Assembly (NCBI RefSeq): GCF_000011065.1
Contig: NC_004663.1
Span: 2,542,001-2,606,000, forward strand
Length of the DNA: 64,000 nt
Source of the DNA: Bacteroides thetaiotaomicron VPI-5482
GTDB taxonomy: Bacteria; Bacteroidota; Bacteroidia; Bacteroidales; Bacteroidaceae
Direction of reading: 5' to 3'
Position numbers and translations under genes: made by a program. Of the stretch, positions 42,894 to 51,086 are shown piece by piece. The first letter of the stretch is position 1; each line of letters opens with the position of its first letter. The notes beneath the pieces were generated by a model. It saw nothing but the letters and a program-made list of their open reading frames with translations. It was not told the DNA's origin and searched no databases.

Positions 42894-45284
42894 TCAATTT
42901 CCGCCGAAGTACACTCTCACTTTCCCATAGAAGGCACGACCGGCTTTCTGGAGACTGAAGTTATCATAGAGTTTTTCGTCAGTGAAGTTTTTACATTCGA
43001 ACGATACGTTATATCGTCCATTCTTCAGACTGTAGGTGATGCCCAGATTATGTGAAAACTGTGTAGGCACTATGTCTTTGGTTTCCACCGCTCCCAATGC
43101 TTCGGAGTAAAGCGGAAAACCATGTACATACATATTGTCATAGGTAACGGTCAGCGTATTTCCTTTCTTCCAGAGGTTCCGCCAGAAGAAAGAGATGTCC
43201 GAATTGGCAAAACGGTAAGGCAAGTTCGGCATACGTGCGCCATAAGTCAGACTTTCCTGCCCGGTCTGCGTTTTCTCCACATTGTCACGCACGTCCATTT
43301 GTGTAAAGTTTCCGCCGATACTGACCCAGCAGGAGTAATTATAACGCGCGGAAATATGATAGCCTTTTGTTTCAACACTTCCATAGTTGCTGTAAGAGCC
43401 GTATGAACGGTTGCTCGTTGTTTCGATACTGCGATAGATATAATCGGAAGTATTCCGGTAAATCAGTCCGGTTTCCACATACAGACCGTGTTTACCCAAT
43501 TGGCGATTATAGCTCAAATTGAAATTGAGGTTATCACTTTTTTCCGGATTCAGTCCTATTTTTCCCAGTTCAAGGTCTTCGTCACCAAAAAGTTCTTCGT
43601 TCGTAGGCAGCCGGTAAGCCTTCTCATAAGAAAGTTTTGCCTGCAATCCCGAAAGGATGAAATAAGTACCGGCCGCGCCATATCCCACAGAGCTTACATT
43701 ATTGGTGAGACGGACGTAGTTACTCGTTCCACTGGTCGATGCGGACACGGGCCCCGCATTATATTGGTTGTAATATTTCCCGAATACGGATAAATTCCAG
43801 TGCTCCGAAGGCATCAGCCTGTATGAAAATCCGGTTATATTTTTGCGGGTCACTTTGGCGATAGCGTTCGATTCATCGACAGAAACGGAGTTGTGATTTT
43901 CACGATGAAAGGTGTTCAAGACGTGGTTCAGCACAAATGTATGCGCAGTGCCGATGTGGTAGTTGGCGGTAAAAGTAGCGTTCCAGTTGTCGTTGTCGGA
44001 CTTCATATCCTGATATGACTGTTCTCCTTTTCTCCCTTTCAGAGAGGTTTTCTCACCAAGCCAGTTGAAACGGTACGTTGCCGTATCGACATTGTTCGTA
44101 AAGTTCCGGTTGTAATTGGCTGTGAATGCTACGTCCAGATTCCTGACGAATAAATTACGTTTACGATATTCCAGAGAAGGCATCAGAGAGTTTCCCTTAC
44201 GATATTTTTCACCAAATACGACCTTTTGTACCACTCCTGTCTGGATTTCTTTGTACATACGCGAGTACGTCAGTCCGATCATCAGACGATCCGCCCATTT
44301 CTTGTCAACCAGCCCTACTTTGCCGACAACAGCCTCGTTGTGATAGTTGTCATGAAAGCGTTTCACATGTTCTACCTTGTCCGTATTGATAGCCGAGCCG
44401 CCGCCTTCATAAAACTCTTCGACAGGGGTATCCACATAGTAACTGTTGTCAGAATAGTTTTGGAAAGCGTTGATTTCGTAAGTCAGTCCATTCTTGAAGG
44501 TCTGTCCGAAGTTGACGTACGATTTATGTGTATTGAACGAGCCGTAAGAGTAGGATGCGTCCAGAAACCAGTTTTTCCGGTTTTTATTGGTTACGATATT
44601 GATAACTCCGCCCAAGGCATCCGTCCCGAACCCGACAGGCACTACACCACGGTACACTTCGATGCGGTCAGCAAAGTTAATGGGAATGTTGTTCAGTCCG
44701 AAAGAACTTCCTACGCCCTCCTGCGGCACTCCGTCAATAAACAGCTTGACGTGCTTGCCGGAAAATCCGTCCAGCGAAAGAATCATATCCGACCCCACTC
44801 CTCCGGCTTCCCGAAGTTTGAGTCCCGGAACTTTTGCCAAGGCATCAGAAAGGTTTTGTGTACTGTTATGCAGACCTTTCGCATCAATTGCCACCGCATT
44901 AAAGGCAGATTTATTTACCCGGCTCACTGCAGAAGTGGACACTACCACTTCATTCAGTTCCGTCACCTGCGGAGCAATCGTTACATTGACCCTTATTCTT
45001 TCACCGGCTTTCAGTGTCACTTTCTTTTCTACTGTCGTATACCCAATGGCCGATACAACCAGAGTGTAGTCGCCTGCTGCCGCTTTCAAGTGATACAATC
45101 CCTTTTCATCTGTAGTCGCTCCTCTGTTCGTCCCTTTCAGATATACAGTCGCAAAGTCCACCACTTCTTTTTCTACAGTAGAAATCACTCTTCCGGAAAT
45201 CATCCCTCCGGATCGCCCATGTTGAGAAAATGCTGACACTGAAAATAAGAACGCAAGAAAAACCAGAAAACTTTTATTGATCAT
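42894..45284 (-). CDS. xusA: XusA-like TonB-dependent receptor
   Basis: 796 residues. The signal peptide ends near SAFSQ. A CPD-like repeat (about 25-110) leads to the TonB-box region LNEVVVSTSAVS, then the plug (LSDALAKVPGLKLREAGG, LSLDGFSGKHVKLFIDGVPQ, RGVVPVGFGTDALGGVINIV), and the barrel ends in FYGKVRVYFGGN, a final aromatic-type strand. The size, partner genes (DUF4374 lipoprotein and PepSY protein) and the downstream pfkA match the xusABC operon. It imports siderophores made by other bacteria such as enterobactin. Energy comes from TonB/ExbB/ExbD. Confidence 0.82.
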   Translation of the reverse strand: MINKSFLVFLAFLFSVSAFSQHGRSGGMISGRVISTVEKEVVDFATVYLKGTNRGATTDEKGLYHLKAAAGDYTLVVSAIGYTTVEKKVTLKAGERIRVNVTIAPQVTELNEVVVSTSAVSRVNKSAFNAVAIDAKGLHNSTQNLSDALAKVPGLKLREAGGVGSDMILSLDGFSGKHVKLFIDGVPQEGVGSSFGLNNIPINFADRIEVYRGVVPVGFGTDALGGVINIVTNKNRKNWFLDASYSYGSFNTHKSYVNFGQTFKNGLTYEINAFQNYSDNSYYVDTPVEEFYEGGGSAINTDKVEHVKRFHDNYHNEAVVGKVGLVDKKWADRLMIGLTYSRMYKEIQTGVVQKVVFGEKYRKGNSLMPSLEYRKRNLFVRNLDVAFTANYNRNFTNNVDTATYRFNWLGEKTSLKGRKGEQSYQDMKSDNDNWNATFTANYHIGTAHTFVLNHVLNTFHRENHNSVSVDESNAIAKVTRKNITGFSYRLMPSEHWNLSVFGKYYNQYNAGPVSASTSGTSNYVRLTNNVSSVGYGAAGTYFILSGLQAKLSYEKAYRLPTNEELFGDEDLELGKIGLNPEKSDNLNFNLSYNRQLGKHGLYVETGLIYRNTSDYIYRSIETTSNRSYGSYSNYGSVETKGYHISARYNYSCWVSIGGNFTQMDVRDNVEKTQTGQESLTYGARMPNLPYRFANSDISFFWRNLWKKGNTLTVTYDNMYVHGFPLYSEALGAVETKDIVPTQFSHNLGITYSLKNGRYNVSFECKNFTDEKLYDNFSLQKAGRAFYGKVRVYFGGN

Positions 45285-45347
45285 CTCTTTTTACTCTATT
45301 TACTTAATACCTACTATATAGTTCCGATAACGAATTCTAAAACGATA

Positions 45348-45355
45348 CAAAGGTA
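45348..45355 (-). promoter_or_regulatory. -7 box for the xusABC operon
   Basis: The minus strand reads TACCTTTG, 63 bp before the ATG at 45284. A TTG box lies about 18 bases upstream of it. I could not identify a Fur box with confidence. Confidence 0.5.
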
Positions 45356-45480
45356 GTGACAAATAGAGATGCGGGACAATCCCCATCTATTGGTAAAAAT
45401 AGATCAACAAAAAGAAGATATCCGGAGATATACAATACCTAAAAATAAGTAATCACAGCATAAATTAAATAAAAACAGTA

Positions 45481-46332
45481 TTATTTCAACCAGCGTTCCA
45501 AAGCCTGTTCCGTTTCCTGCCACAGTTGTTTTTGCTGCACATGGCAGAGGTATTTTTCGGACAGCTGCTTCCTGTGGCTGCTCGCATAAAGCTGTCCGCT
45601 GACTCCGGCCACTGCCTCATCCAGCAAGAGGCCGACGGCAGTGGAAGCCCCTTTCTTCGGCGTGCGGATAAAGGGGCGGAAAAAGATATCCGTCAGAGGG
45701 TCAAACCACTGGTGCATAGTGATGATGTCGGTAGAAACAATGCCGGGATCGGCGGCATTGACAGTGATTCCTTTTTCACGGAGGCGTTCCGAAAGTTCGA
45801 TCGTAAACAGCATCAAAGCCAGTTTGGTATTGCTGTAAACAGGGATTCGCCAAAAACTTCCCTTTCTTCCCTGCCGGAAGAAATCGGGAAAATCGAGGTG
45901 TCCGATCGCATACGTGCAAGAAACCATGTTTACAATACGGGCTCCGCATGTCAATGCCGGAAGGAGTTTCCGGGTAAGCAGGTACGGCCCCAGATAGTTC
46001 ACACTGACCGTTCGTTCAAAGCCGTCGTCGGTGATGTGAAGTCCGGTTTCCATTGTTCCGGCGTTATTCATCAGCAGGGAAACGGGGAGATGACGCTCCA
46101 CAATCCGATCGGCAAAAGAAGCTGTCGATGCCATAGAAGACAGATCGACTGCCATGACTTCCATGTTTGCGTTTCCTGTCTCGTTCACTAGACGCTGCCG
46201 TATCGGTTCCGCTTTGGACGGACGATAGCAAGCCATAATAATATGGTAACCGGCTTCGGCTACGGCACGGGTTATTTCCGTTCCCATGCCGCCGTCGGCA
46301 CCGGTGATGATTGCCCATTTCTCTTCACTCAT
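45481..46332 (-). CDS. Short-chain dehydrogenase (likely steroid 3-beta-HSDH)
   Basis: 283 residues. The NAD(P) site is TGADGGMG (10-17), NNAG at 89-92, catalytic Ser138, Tyr166 and Lys170 (VYSNTK). The central loop is longer than usual (FPDFFRQGRKGSFWRIP). It overlaps the old-yellow-enzyme gene by 4 bp. Similar SDRs form three-gene sets with a 5-alpha-reductase and an OYE-like 5-beta-reductase in gut Bacteroidetes that make isoallo- bile acids from 3-oxo-delta-4 intermediates. Oxidoreduction of a 3-hydroxysteroid is inferred from that context; the family alone would allow other substrates. Confidence 0.72.
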   Translation of the reverse strand: MSEEKWAIITGADGGMGTEITRAVAEAGYHIIMACYRPSKAEPIRQRLVNETGNANMEVMAVDLSSMASTASFADRIVERHLPVSLLMNNAGTMETGLHITDDGFERTVSVNYLGPYLLTRKLLPALTCGARIVNMVSCTYAIGHLDFPDFFRQGRKGSFWRIPVYSNTKLALMLFTIELSERLREKGITVNAADPGIVSTDIITMHQWFDPLTDIFFRPFIRTPKKGASTAVGLLLDEAVAGVSGQLYASSHRKQLSEKYLCHVQQKQLWQETEQALERWLK

Positions 46333-47552
46333 TGCTTTTCCAGTTTTTCAATCTCCCGTTGCAGGCAGGGAGGCAGTTTTTCTTTCAGATGTTGGTGGCA
46401 GGCCATTTCGATTGTGTACATCCGCCCGATGCAGTAGTTGCTGTGTCCGCAGTTACAGCGCGCCTGCTCTTCCCGCCTCATCCGGTTGACAAACTCCGGT
46501 TCGTTGAGCAACGCACGTGCCATCTGGACGGCATCGAAGCCGGCATCCAATACTTCATCTATCTTTTCGCGGGACACCAGTCCGCCCACATAAATCAACG
46601 GGGCTTCCGGAAGTGCCGCCCGAAATTTCAGTGCATCCTCCAGGAAATAGGCTTCCCGGAAAGGAACGGTCGGAATCATCCACTTTCCAAACATCCGGAC
46701 TCCGTATTTCAGCCACCAGCAGTCCATGTAGTAAGCCATCGAACGAATCGGCATCGCTCCCCGCATGACGTACATCGGGGCCTTGCTGACGAATCCTCCG
46801 CTCAGTACCAATGCGTGCGCGCCCAATGCCAGCAGGCGTTTGGCCACTTGCAGAGATTCATCGGTTTCCATGCCGCCTTTGAAGCCATCGCGCATATTCA
46901 TTTTTACAATGACTGCCATGTCGCTTCCCGCCGCTGTCATCACCTCGTTCATCACCATTTCCATAAAGCGCATCCGGTTTTGGAGCAAGCCGCCGTAGTC
47001 GTCTTTCCGGTGATTGGTGTAGGGAGACAGGAACTGGCTGATCAGATATCCGTGTCCGGCGTGTACCTCGACGGCGTCGAAGCCGGCTTCCCGTGCCAAG
47101 TGGACAGCCCGTCCGTAGGCTCTGGCCATCTCCGGCAACTCTTCTCTCTTCATGCCACGCACGAATGTAGGAGAATAGAGATTGAAACCGGTAGAAGCTG
47201 AAATGGGAGTGGTTCCGCAAATCTTTTTATGGGACATATTTCCGCAGTGCCCTATCTGGATGCCTGCTGCCGCACCTTCCGTGTGTATAGCTCCGGTCAC
47301 TTCACGCAAACCGGAAATGATTTCCGGACGCAGCCACAACTGACGGTCGAAGGAAAGTCCGCTTTGTGTCACGGCTGCATAGGCTACAGTCGTCATCCCG
47401 ACTCCGCCCGCAGCCACCGAGCGGTGGTAATCGAGCAGCATTTGTGAAGGGGCGTTACCGGGACACATGCTTTCAAAAGCGGCAGAGCGGATCGTACGAT
47501 TCCGCAGCGTCAATGGACCGAAAGTAACAGGGGTGAAAAGTTTAGATTCCAT
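46329..47552 (-). CDS. Old yellow enzyme family reductase (likely steroid 5-beta-reductase)
   Basis: 407 residues. FMN TIM barrel: FTPVTFGPLTLRNRTIRSA start, GVGMTTVAYAAVTQSG, IQIGHCGNMSH, the active-site pair in EVHAGHGYLISQFLSPYTNHR, then YVGGLVSREKIDEVLDAGFDAV. After the barrel (about 355-407) is a Cys-rich end (RCNCGHSNYCIGRMY, then MACHQH), which recalls the iron-sulfur part of 2,4-dienoyl reductase/BaiCD proteins, but the C-terminal flavin half of those is absent. It overlaps the SDR by 4 bp and follows the 5-alpha-reductase. It should reduce a conjugated enone; the steroid role rests on context. Confidence 0.75.
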   Translation of the reverse strand: MESKLFTPVTFGPLTLRNRTIRSAAFESMCPGNAPSQMLLDYHRSVAAGGVGMTTVAYAAVTQSGLSFDRQLWLRPEIISGLREVTGAIHTEGAAAGIQIGHCGNMSHKKICGTTPISASTGFNLYSPTFVRGMKREELPEMARAYGRAVHLAREAGFDAVEVHAGHGYLISQFLSPYTNHRKDDYGGLLQNRMRFMEMVMNEVMTAAGSDMAVIVKMNMRDGFKGGMETDESLQVAKRLLALGAHALVLSGGFVSKAPMYVMRGAMPIRSMAYYMDCWWLKYGVRMFGKWMIPTVPFREAYFLEDALKFRAALPEAPLIYVGGLVSREKIDEVLDAGFDAVQMARALLNEPEFVNRMRREEQARCNCGHSNYCIGRMYTIEMACHQHLKEKLPPCLQREIEKLEKQ

Positions 47553-47590
47553 AGTACGCTATTTTATGTCAATAGATAATTTATTTCAAA

Positions 47591-48352
47591 TCAATAGATA
47601 AAAGGAAATACACGTTTGCGTTCGCCTACTTCCGAGCCAAATTCTTCACGGTAGCGATGCCAGATTGCATTGGCACGGGGGACGAGATTGGCCACTGTCC
47701 ACCAGAAGAATACAAGTCCGGATAGTGAACAAGTCAGTATTGCCCAGCCTGCCCATTCAATGATTTCGCCCAGATAATTGGCGGAAGTGACATAGCGGTA
47801 CATCCCTTTTTGTGGCAGATAATGACGGGTATCCCCCGGTTTGCGCAAATGGCGGATGATATAGTCCGAATGCCAGTTCATCAACATGCCCGCAAAGAAA
47901 AGCAGACTGCCCGCAATAAACCATGCGGAAGTGAACCAGCCGGAATGATACATTCCCTCGGGTGAGAGATAAAATATCCATTCACCCTGCATATAGCCGT
48001 TCAATAGATTGAACAGGATTCCCATCGACATGATTGCCAGCGGCATTTTACTCTTTCCGGTCAGTAGCAGGGGAAAGACGAAGGCGCGCTGAAAATAATG
48101 AATCTGAAAGAAGACAAAGAATGTCAGTATGACCGGATCAAAACGACGTTCCGAGTGTATCCACATCCAGCACATGACCAGAAATACGGGGGCTTCCATC
48201 AGTATCCACGCCAGCTTGTTGGAAATGGCAACTCCCCAGGAGGCGGTGCGAAATATCCCGTAACCGGCTTTCACAAAGTAGAGGGCGATGAAAACAATCA
48301 GAGCGGTCAGACTCATGACGCCCAAAAATAGATTAAAGGCAGCTATACTCAT
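47591..48352 (-). CDS. Steroid 5-alpha-reductase family membrane enzyme
   Basis: 253 residues from the ATG at 48352; an ATG 18 codons upstream would add an implausible extension. It is an integral membrane protein with six to seven helices. The C-terminal signature of the family is present: GMYRYVTSANYLGEIIEWAG and an end with PRANAIWHRYREEFG. It should reduce a delta-4 bond with NADPH. First gene of the three-gene cluster with the OYE (38 bp on) and SDR. The trio is the layout of the bile-acid isoallo pathway in gut Bacteroidetes. The bile-acid substrate is inferred. Confidence 0.85.
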   Translation of the reverse strand: MSIAAFNLFLGVMSLTALIVFIALYFVKAGYGIFRTASWGVAISNKLAWILMEAPVFLVMCWMWIHSERRFDPVILTFFVFFQIHYFQRAFVFPLLLTGKSKMPLAIMSMGILFNLLNGYMQGEWIFYLSPEGMYHSGWFTSAWFIAGSLLFFAGMLMNWHSDYIIRHLRKPGDTRHYLPQKGMYRYVTSANYLGEIIEWAGWAILTCSLSGLVFFWWTVANLVPRANAIWHRYREEFGSEVGERKRVFPFIY

Positions 48353-48482
48353 CTTGATTTTCTTTTGAGATTCACAAAAATAACAAAAAAAGAAAAGAAT
48401 GGTCACAAAAATAACTCAAATAAAAAACAGATCAAACGACAACAGACTTCCGGCATTCTTTGTTTATTCATTAAAAATCAGC

Positions 48483-48490
48483 TATCTTTG
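48483..48490 (+). promoter_or_regulatory. Promoter box of the GNAT pair
   Basis: TATCTTTG lies 34 bp before the ATG at 48524. Confidence 0.6.
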
Positions 48491-48523
48491 CAGTTGGTTA
48501 TGAACTAAATAATAGAAAAAGCA

Positions 48524-48682
48524 ATGGCAATGGAAATTAAAGCCATACCGACCTTAAAAGGAAAAGAAGCGGAACACTTCGTTAAGGCAGCGGACAAGGC
48601 TTATAAAAATCAAAACAAACAAGACTTCAGCAAACATGTGCTGGAAGCCCGTGCTGTGCTCAAAAAGGCTAAAATGTTATAA
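48524..48682 (+). CDS. 52-residue protein, putative antitoxin of the GNAT gene
   Basis: Short frame from the ATG at 48524 (MAMEIKAIPTLKGKEAEHF), ending 3 bp before the next gene. It is helical, basic and charged (FVKAADKAYKNQNKQDFSKH, EARAVLKKAKML). A good promoter box and close coupling indicate expression. Small antitoxins of GNAT toxin pairs often have this size and precede the toxin. I see no DNA-binding fold that I can name. Confidence 0.6.
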   Translation: MAMEIKAIPTLKGKEAEHFVKAADKAYKNQNKQDFSKHVLEARAVLKKAKML

Positions 48683-48685
48683 AAC

Positions 48686-49321
48686 ATGGGATTTCTTTTT
48701 GAGAAATGTACTTTTGCCGTACTTGATGAAGATACGATTAAAGAATGTGACCCTTTCTCATGTGGGCACCAAGACTTAGACGACTTCTTTCATAACGATG
48801 CTCCTCTCTATAATGCACAGCTATTAGGAAAAAGTTACTGTTTTCGTTCAGATAAAAAGCCTTCGGACATAGTATGTGCCTTCACTGTTTCTAACGATAG
48901 TATCAGAGTAAATATCCTCCCCAACAGCAGGGAAAAGAAAGTTCAGAAAGACATTCCCCGAGCCAAACAAATGCACCGCTATCCGGGTGTATTAATCGGC
49001 AGACTTGGAATCAATAAAGAATACAAGCATCAGGGCATAGGCAGTGATCTGATGACTTTCATAAAATCATGGTTCATTGATGCGGGAAACAAAACAGGGT
49101 GTCGCTTTTTAATTGTTGACGCTTACAATGAAAATATTCCTCTGAACTATTATCTGAAAAACGGTTTCAAATACCTTTTCTCTACGGAAGCGCAAGAAGT
49201 GGAATATACAGGCTTTGAAACCGGAACGCATCTAAAAACACGCTTAATGTATTTTGATTTAATAGACATTATACCTTATCCCAATAATAGCAGCAAAGAC
49301 GCAATCGACGGTAATTATTAA
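48686..49321 (+). CDS. GNAT acetyltransferase, candidate toxin
   Basis: 211 residues. Signatures: PFSCGHQDLDDFFHNDAPLY (about 21-40, as in TacT/AtaT-like and relatives), acetyl-CoA loop in RLGINKEYKHQGIGSDLMTFIKSW (about 111-134), then VDAYNENIPLNYYLKNGFKYL (motif B). In GNAT toxins this fold acetylates aminoacyl-tRNA. The preceding 52-codon gene is 3 bp away, so the two would act as a toxin-antitoxin pair. Toxicity is inferred; a plain metabolic GNAT is possible. Confidence 0.75.
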   Translation: MGFLFEKCTFAVLDEDTIKECDPFSCGHQDLDDFFHNDAPLYNAQLLGKSYCFRSDKKPSDIVCAFTVSNDSIRVNILPNSREKKVQKDIPRAKQMHRYPGVLIGRLGINKEYKHQGIGSDLMTFIKSWFIDAGNKTGCRFLIVDAYNENIPLNYYLKNGFKYLFSTEAQEVEYTGFETGTHLKTRLMYFDLIDIIPYPNNSSKDAIDGNY

Positions 49322-49432
49322 AATAACAAGTTTGTTCTCAACAGGTCACCTGTCCATAATCTCTCCTCCAGCAAAGGGAAAGATCATAGTTCACTGATAT
49401 CCAAAGAAATAGAATGTATAATTCATCGGTTG

Positions 49433-49473
49433 TAGAAACGCCCTTTTAACGTAGCGTTAAAAGGGCGTTTCTA
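49433..49473. terminator. Perfect 19-bp hairpin
   Basis: 49433-49451 pairs exactly with 49455-49473 across a 3-base loop. It lies between convergent genes and probably terminates both. The flank ACCTGCCAGGCTGTGCCCTTTCTACC repeats the motif found near 1305-1350. Confidence 0.75.
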
Positions 49474-49591
49474 CCTGCCAGGCTGTGCCCTTTCTACCAA
49501 CGATAAATGCCTTAGCCTCCATCGGATGAAAAATACAGCAACCGCAAAGTGTTAAATGTTAAATGAACATCGGATGTTCTTCCTGAAACAA

Positions 49592-49684
49592 GTCACCCCA
49601 GACGTACAACCGGGTACTACCAAGATGTACAACTGGGGATTACCAAGACGTACATGCAGGGATTACCGAGATGTACGTCTGAGG
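49592..49684. repeat. Degenerate direct repeats (CAAGATGTACAACTGGGGATTAC type)
   Basis: Four units of about 23-24 bp starting near 49592 (GACGTACAACCGGG), 49621, 49644 and 49668. Together with the hairpin, this fills most of the 396-bp gap 49322-49717. No gene is visible there. Confidence 0.6.
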
Positions 49685-49717
49685 TTAGTTATTATTGCAT
49701 AAAAGGATTTGTTCTTA

Positions 49718-51061
49718 TCAGCGTTTCTTGATGGGGATATAAGCCAGATCATCAAGAACATTTTTATAAGCCGGACGGATAATGCGTTTGCCTTCGAAGT
49801 TCAGTTCCTCATTGCGGTGCGCACACCAGCCGACAATACGAGCCATGGCAAACAGCGGAGTGAAAATCTCCTGCGGCAAACCAATCATCTCATATACGAA
49901 GCCCGAATAGAAGTCGATATTGCTGGAAACCGTCTTTCCGTTGTTCTTCACACGTCCGAAAGTAGCGATGGCACGCTCTTCAAGCAGTTCGAGGAAAGCG
50001 AACTCCTCTTCTTTTCCTTTCTCACGGGCAAGGTCGCGAGCCAGTTCTTTCAGCAACAGCGCACGAGGATCGGAAATCGTGTAAACAGCATGACCGATAC
50101 CGTAAATCAATCCGGTCTTATTATACACTTCCTTATTCAGCATTCGTGTGAAATAGGTATCTATCTCGTCCACGCTCTTCCAGTCCTTGATATTCTCCTG
50201 CAAGTGATGGAACATATCGGCCACCTGGATATTCGCGCCTCCGTGAAGCGGGCCTTTCAACGAACCGATACCTGCGGCGATGGCCGAATATGTATCTGTT
50301 CCGGTGGAAGAAGTCACACGAACCGTGAAAGTCGAGTTGTTACCACCGCCGTGTTCTGCCTGCAAAATCAATAGCAAGTCGAGCGTACGGGCATCCAGTT
50401 CCGTATAATCTTTTTTGAGCATATAGAGGAAATTCTCGGCAATAGAGAGTTTCTCCTGCGGATGACGGATGTGCAGGGAACGACCGAATGTAGCATGGCG
50501 GAGCATATTATAAGCATACGCAATGATGGTCGGGAACTTGGAGATAAGATCGATACTCTGGCGCATCAGATTATCGCGGGAAGTATCGTCGGCATCGGGA
50601 TCGAAACGATACATTTCGAGTACGCTGCGCGAAAGAATATTCATGATATTATTTCCCTCCAGCTCGATAATATTCATTTTCGTCTTCTGTTCGAGCGCCA
50701 TATTGTCATTGATCAGTTCGCGGAAAGAAGCCAGTTCTTCCTTGTCCGGCAGGCGACCGGAAAGCAGCAGATAAGCCACTTCTTCGAAGCCGAAACGTTT
50801 TTCCTTGATGATGGCGTGGGAAATGTCTTCCACATCGTAGCCCCGATAGAACAATTTTCCCGGAATTGGCTTCAGACCGCCGCCGGGGATACGTTCGTAA
50901 CCTACCACATTACCAATCTTTGTCAGACCTACCAATACACCGGTGCCGTCTTCATTACGCAGTCCACGCTTCACGTCAAACTTGGGGAACAATTCATTGT
51001 CAATCCGGGTTGCCTCTTTCATCTCCTCGGAGAGCTTGTAAATCAAATACTCTTTCTTCAT
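49718..51061 (-). CDS. gltA: Citrate synthase
   Basis: 447 residues. Motifs: KLFYRGYDVEDISHAII, catalytic His in GSLKGPLHGGANIQV, His in GLIYGIGHAVYTISDPRA and VSSNIDFYSGFVYEMIGLP (Asp). This long type with a Lys-rich start (MKKEYLIYKLSEEMKEATR) is frequent in Bacteroides. It condenses oxaloacetate with acetyl-CoA. Last of the acn-icd-gltA series: the stop of icd is 25 bp upstream. Confidence 0.95.
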   Translation of the reverse strand: MKKEYLIYKLSEEMKEATRIDNELFPKFDVKRGLRNEDGTGVLVGLTKIGNVVGYERIPGGGLKPIPGKLFYRGYDVEDISHAIIKEKRFGFEEVAYLLLSGRLPDKEELASFRELINDNMALEQKTKMNIIELEGNNIMNILSRSVLEMYRFDPDADDTSRDNLMRQSIDLISKFPTIIAYAYNMLRHATFGRSLHIRHPQEKLSIAENFLYMLKKDYTELDARTLDLLLILQAEHGGGNNSTFTVRVTSSTGTDTYSAIAAGIGSLKGPLHGGANIQVADMFHHLQENIKDWKSVDEIDTYFTRMLNKEVYNKTGLIYGIGHAVYTISDPRALLLKELARDLAREKGKEEEFAFLELLEERAIATFGRVKNNGKTVSSNIDFYSGFVYEMIGLPQEIFTPLFAMARIVGWCAHRNEELNFEGKRIIRPAYKNVLDDLAYIPIKKR

Positions 51062-51086
51062 AATACTTCGTTTTTAATCGTTACAT

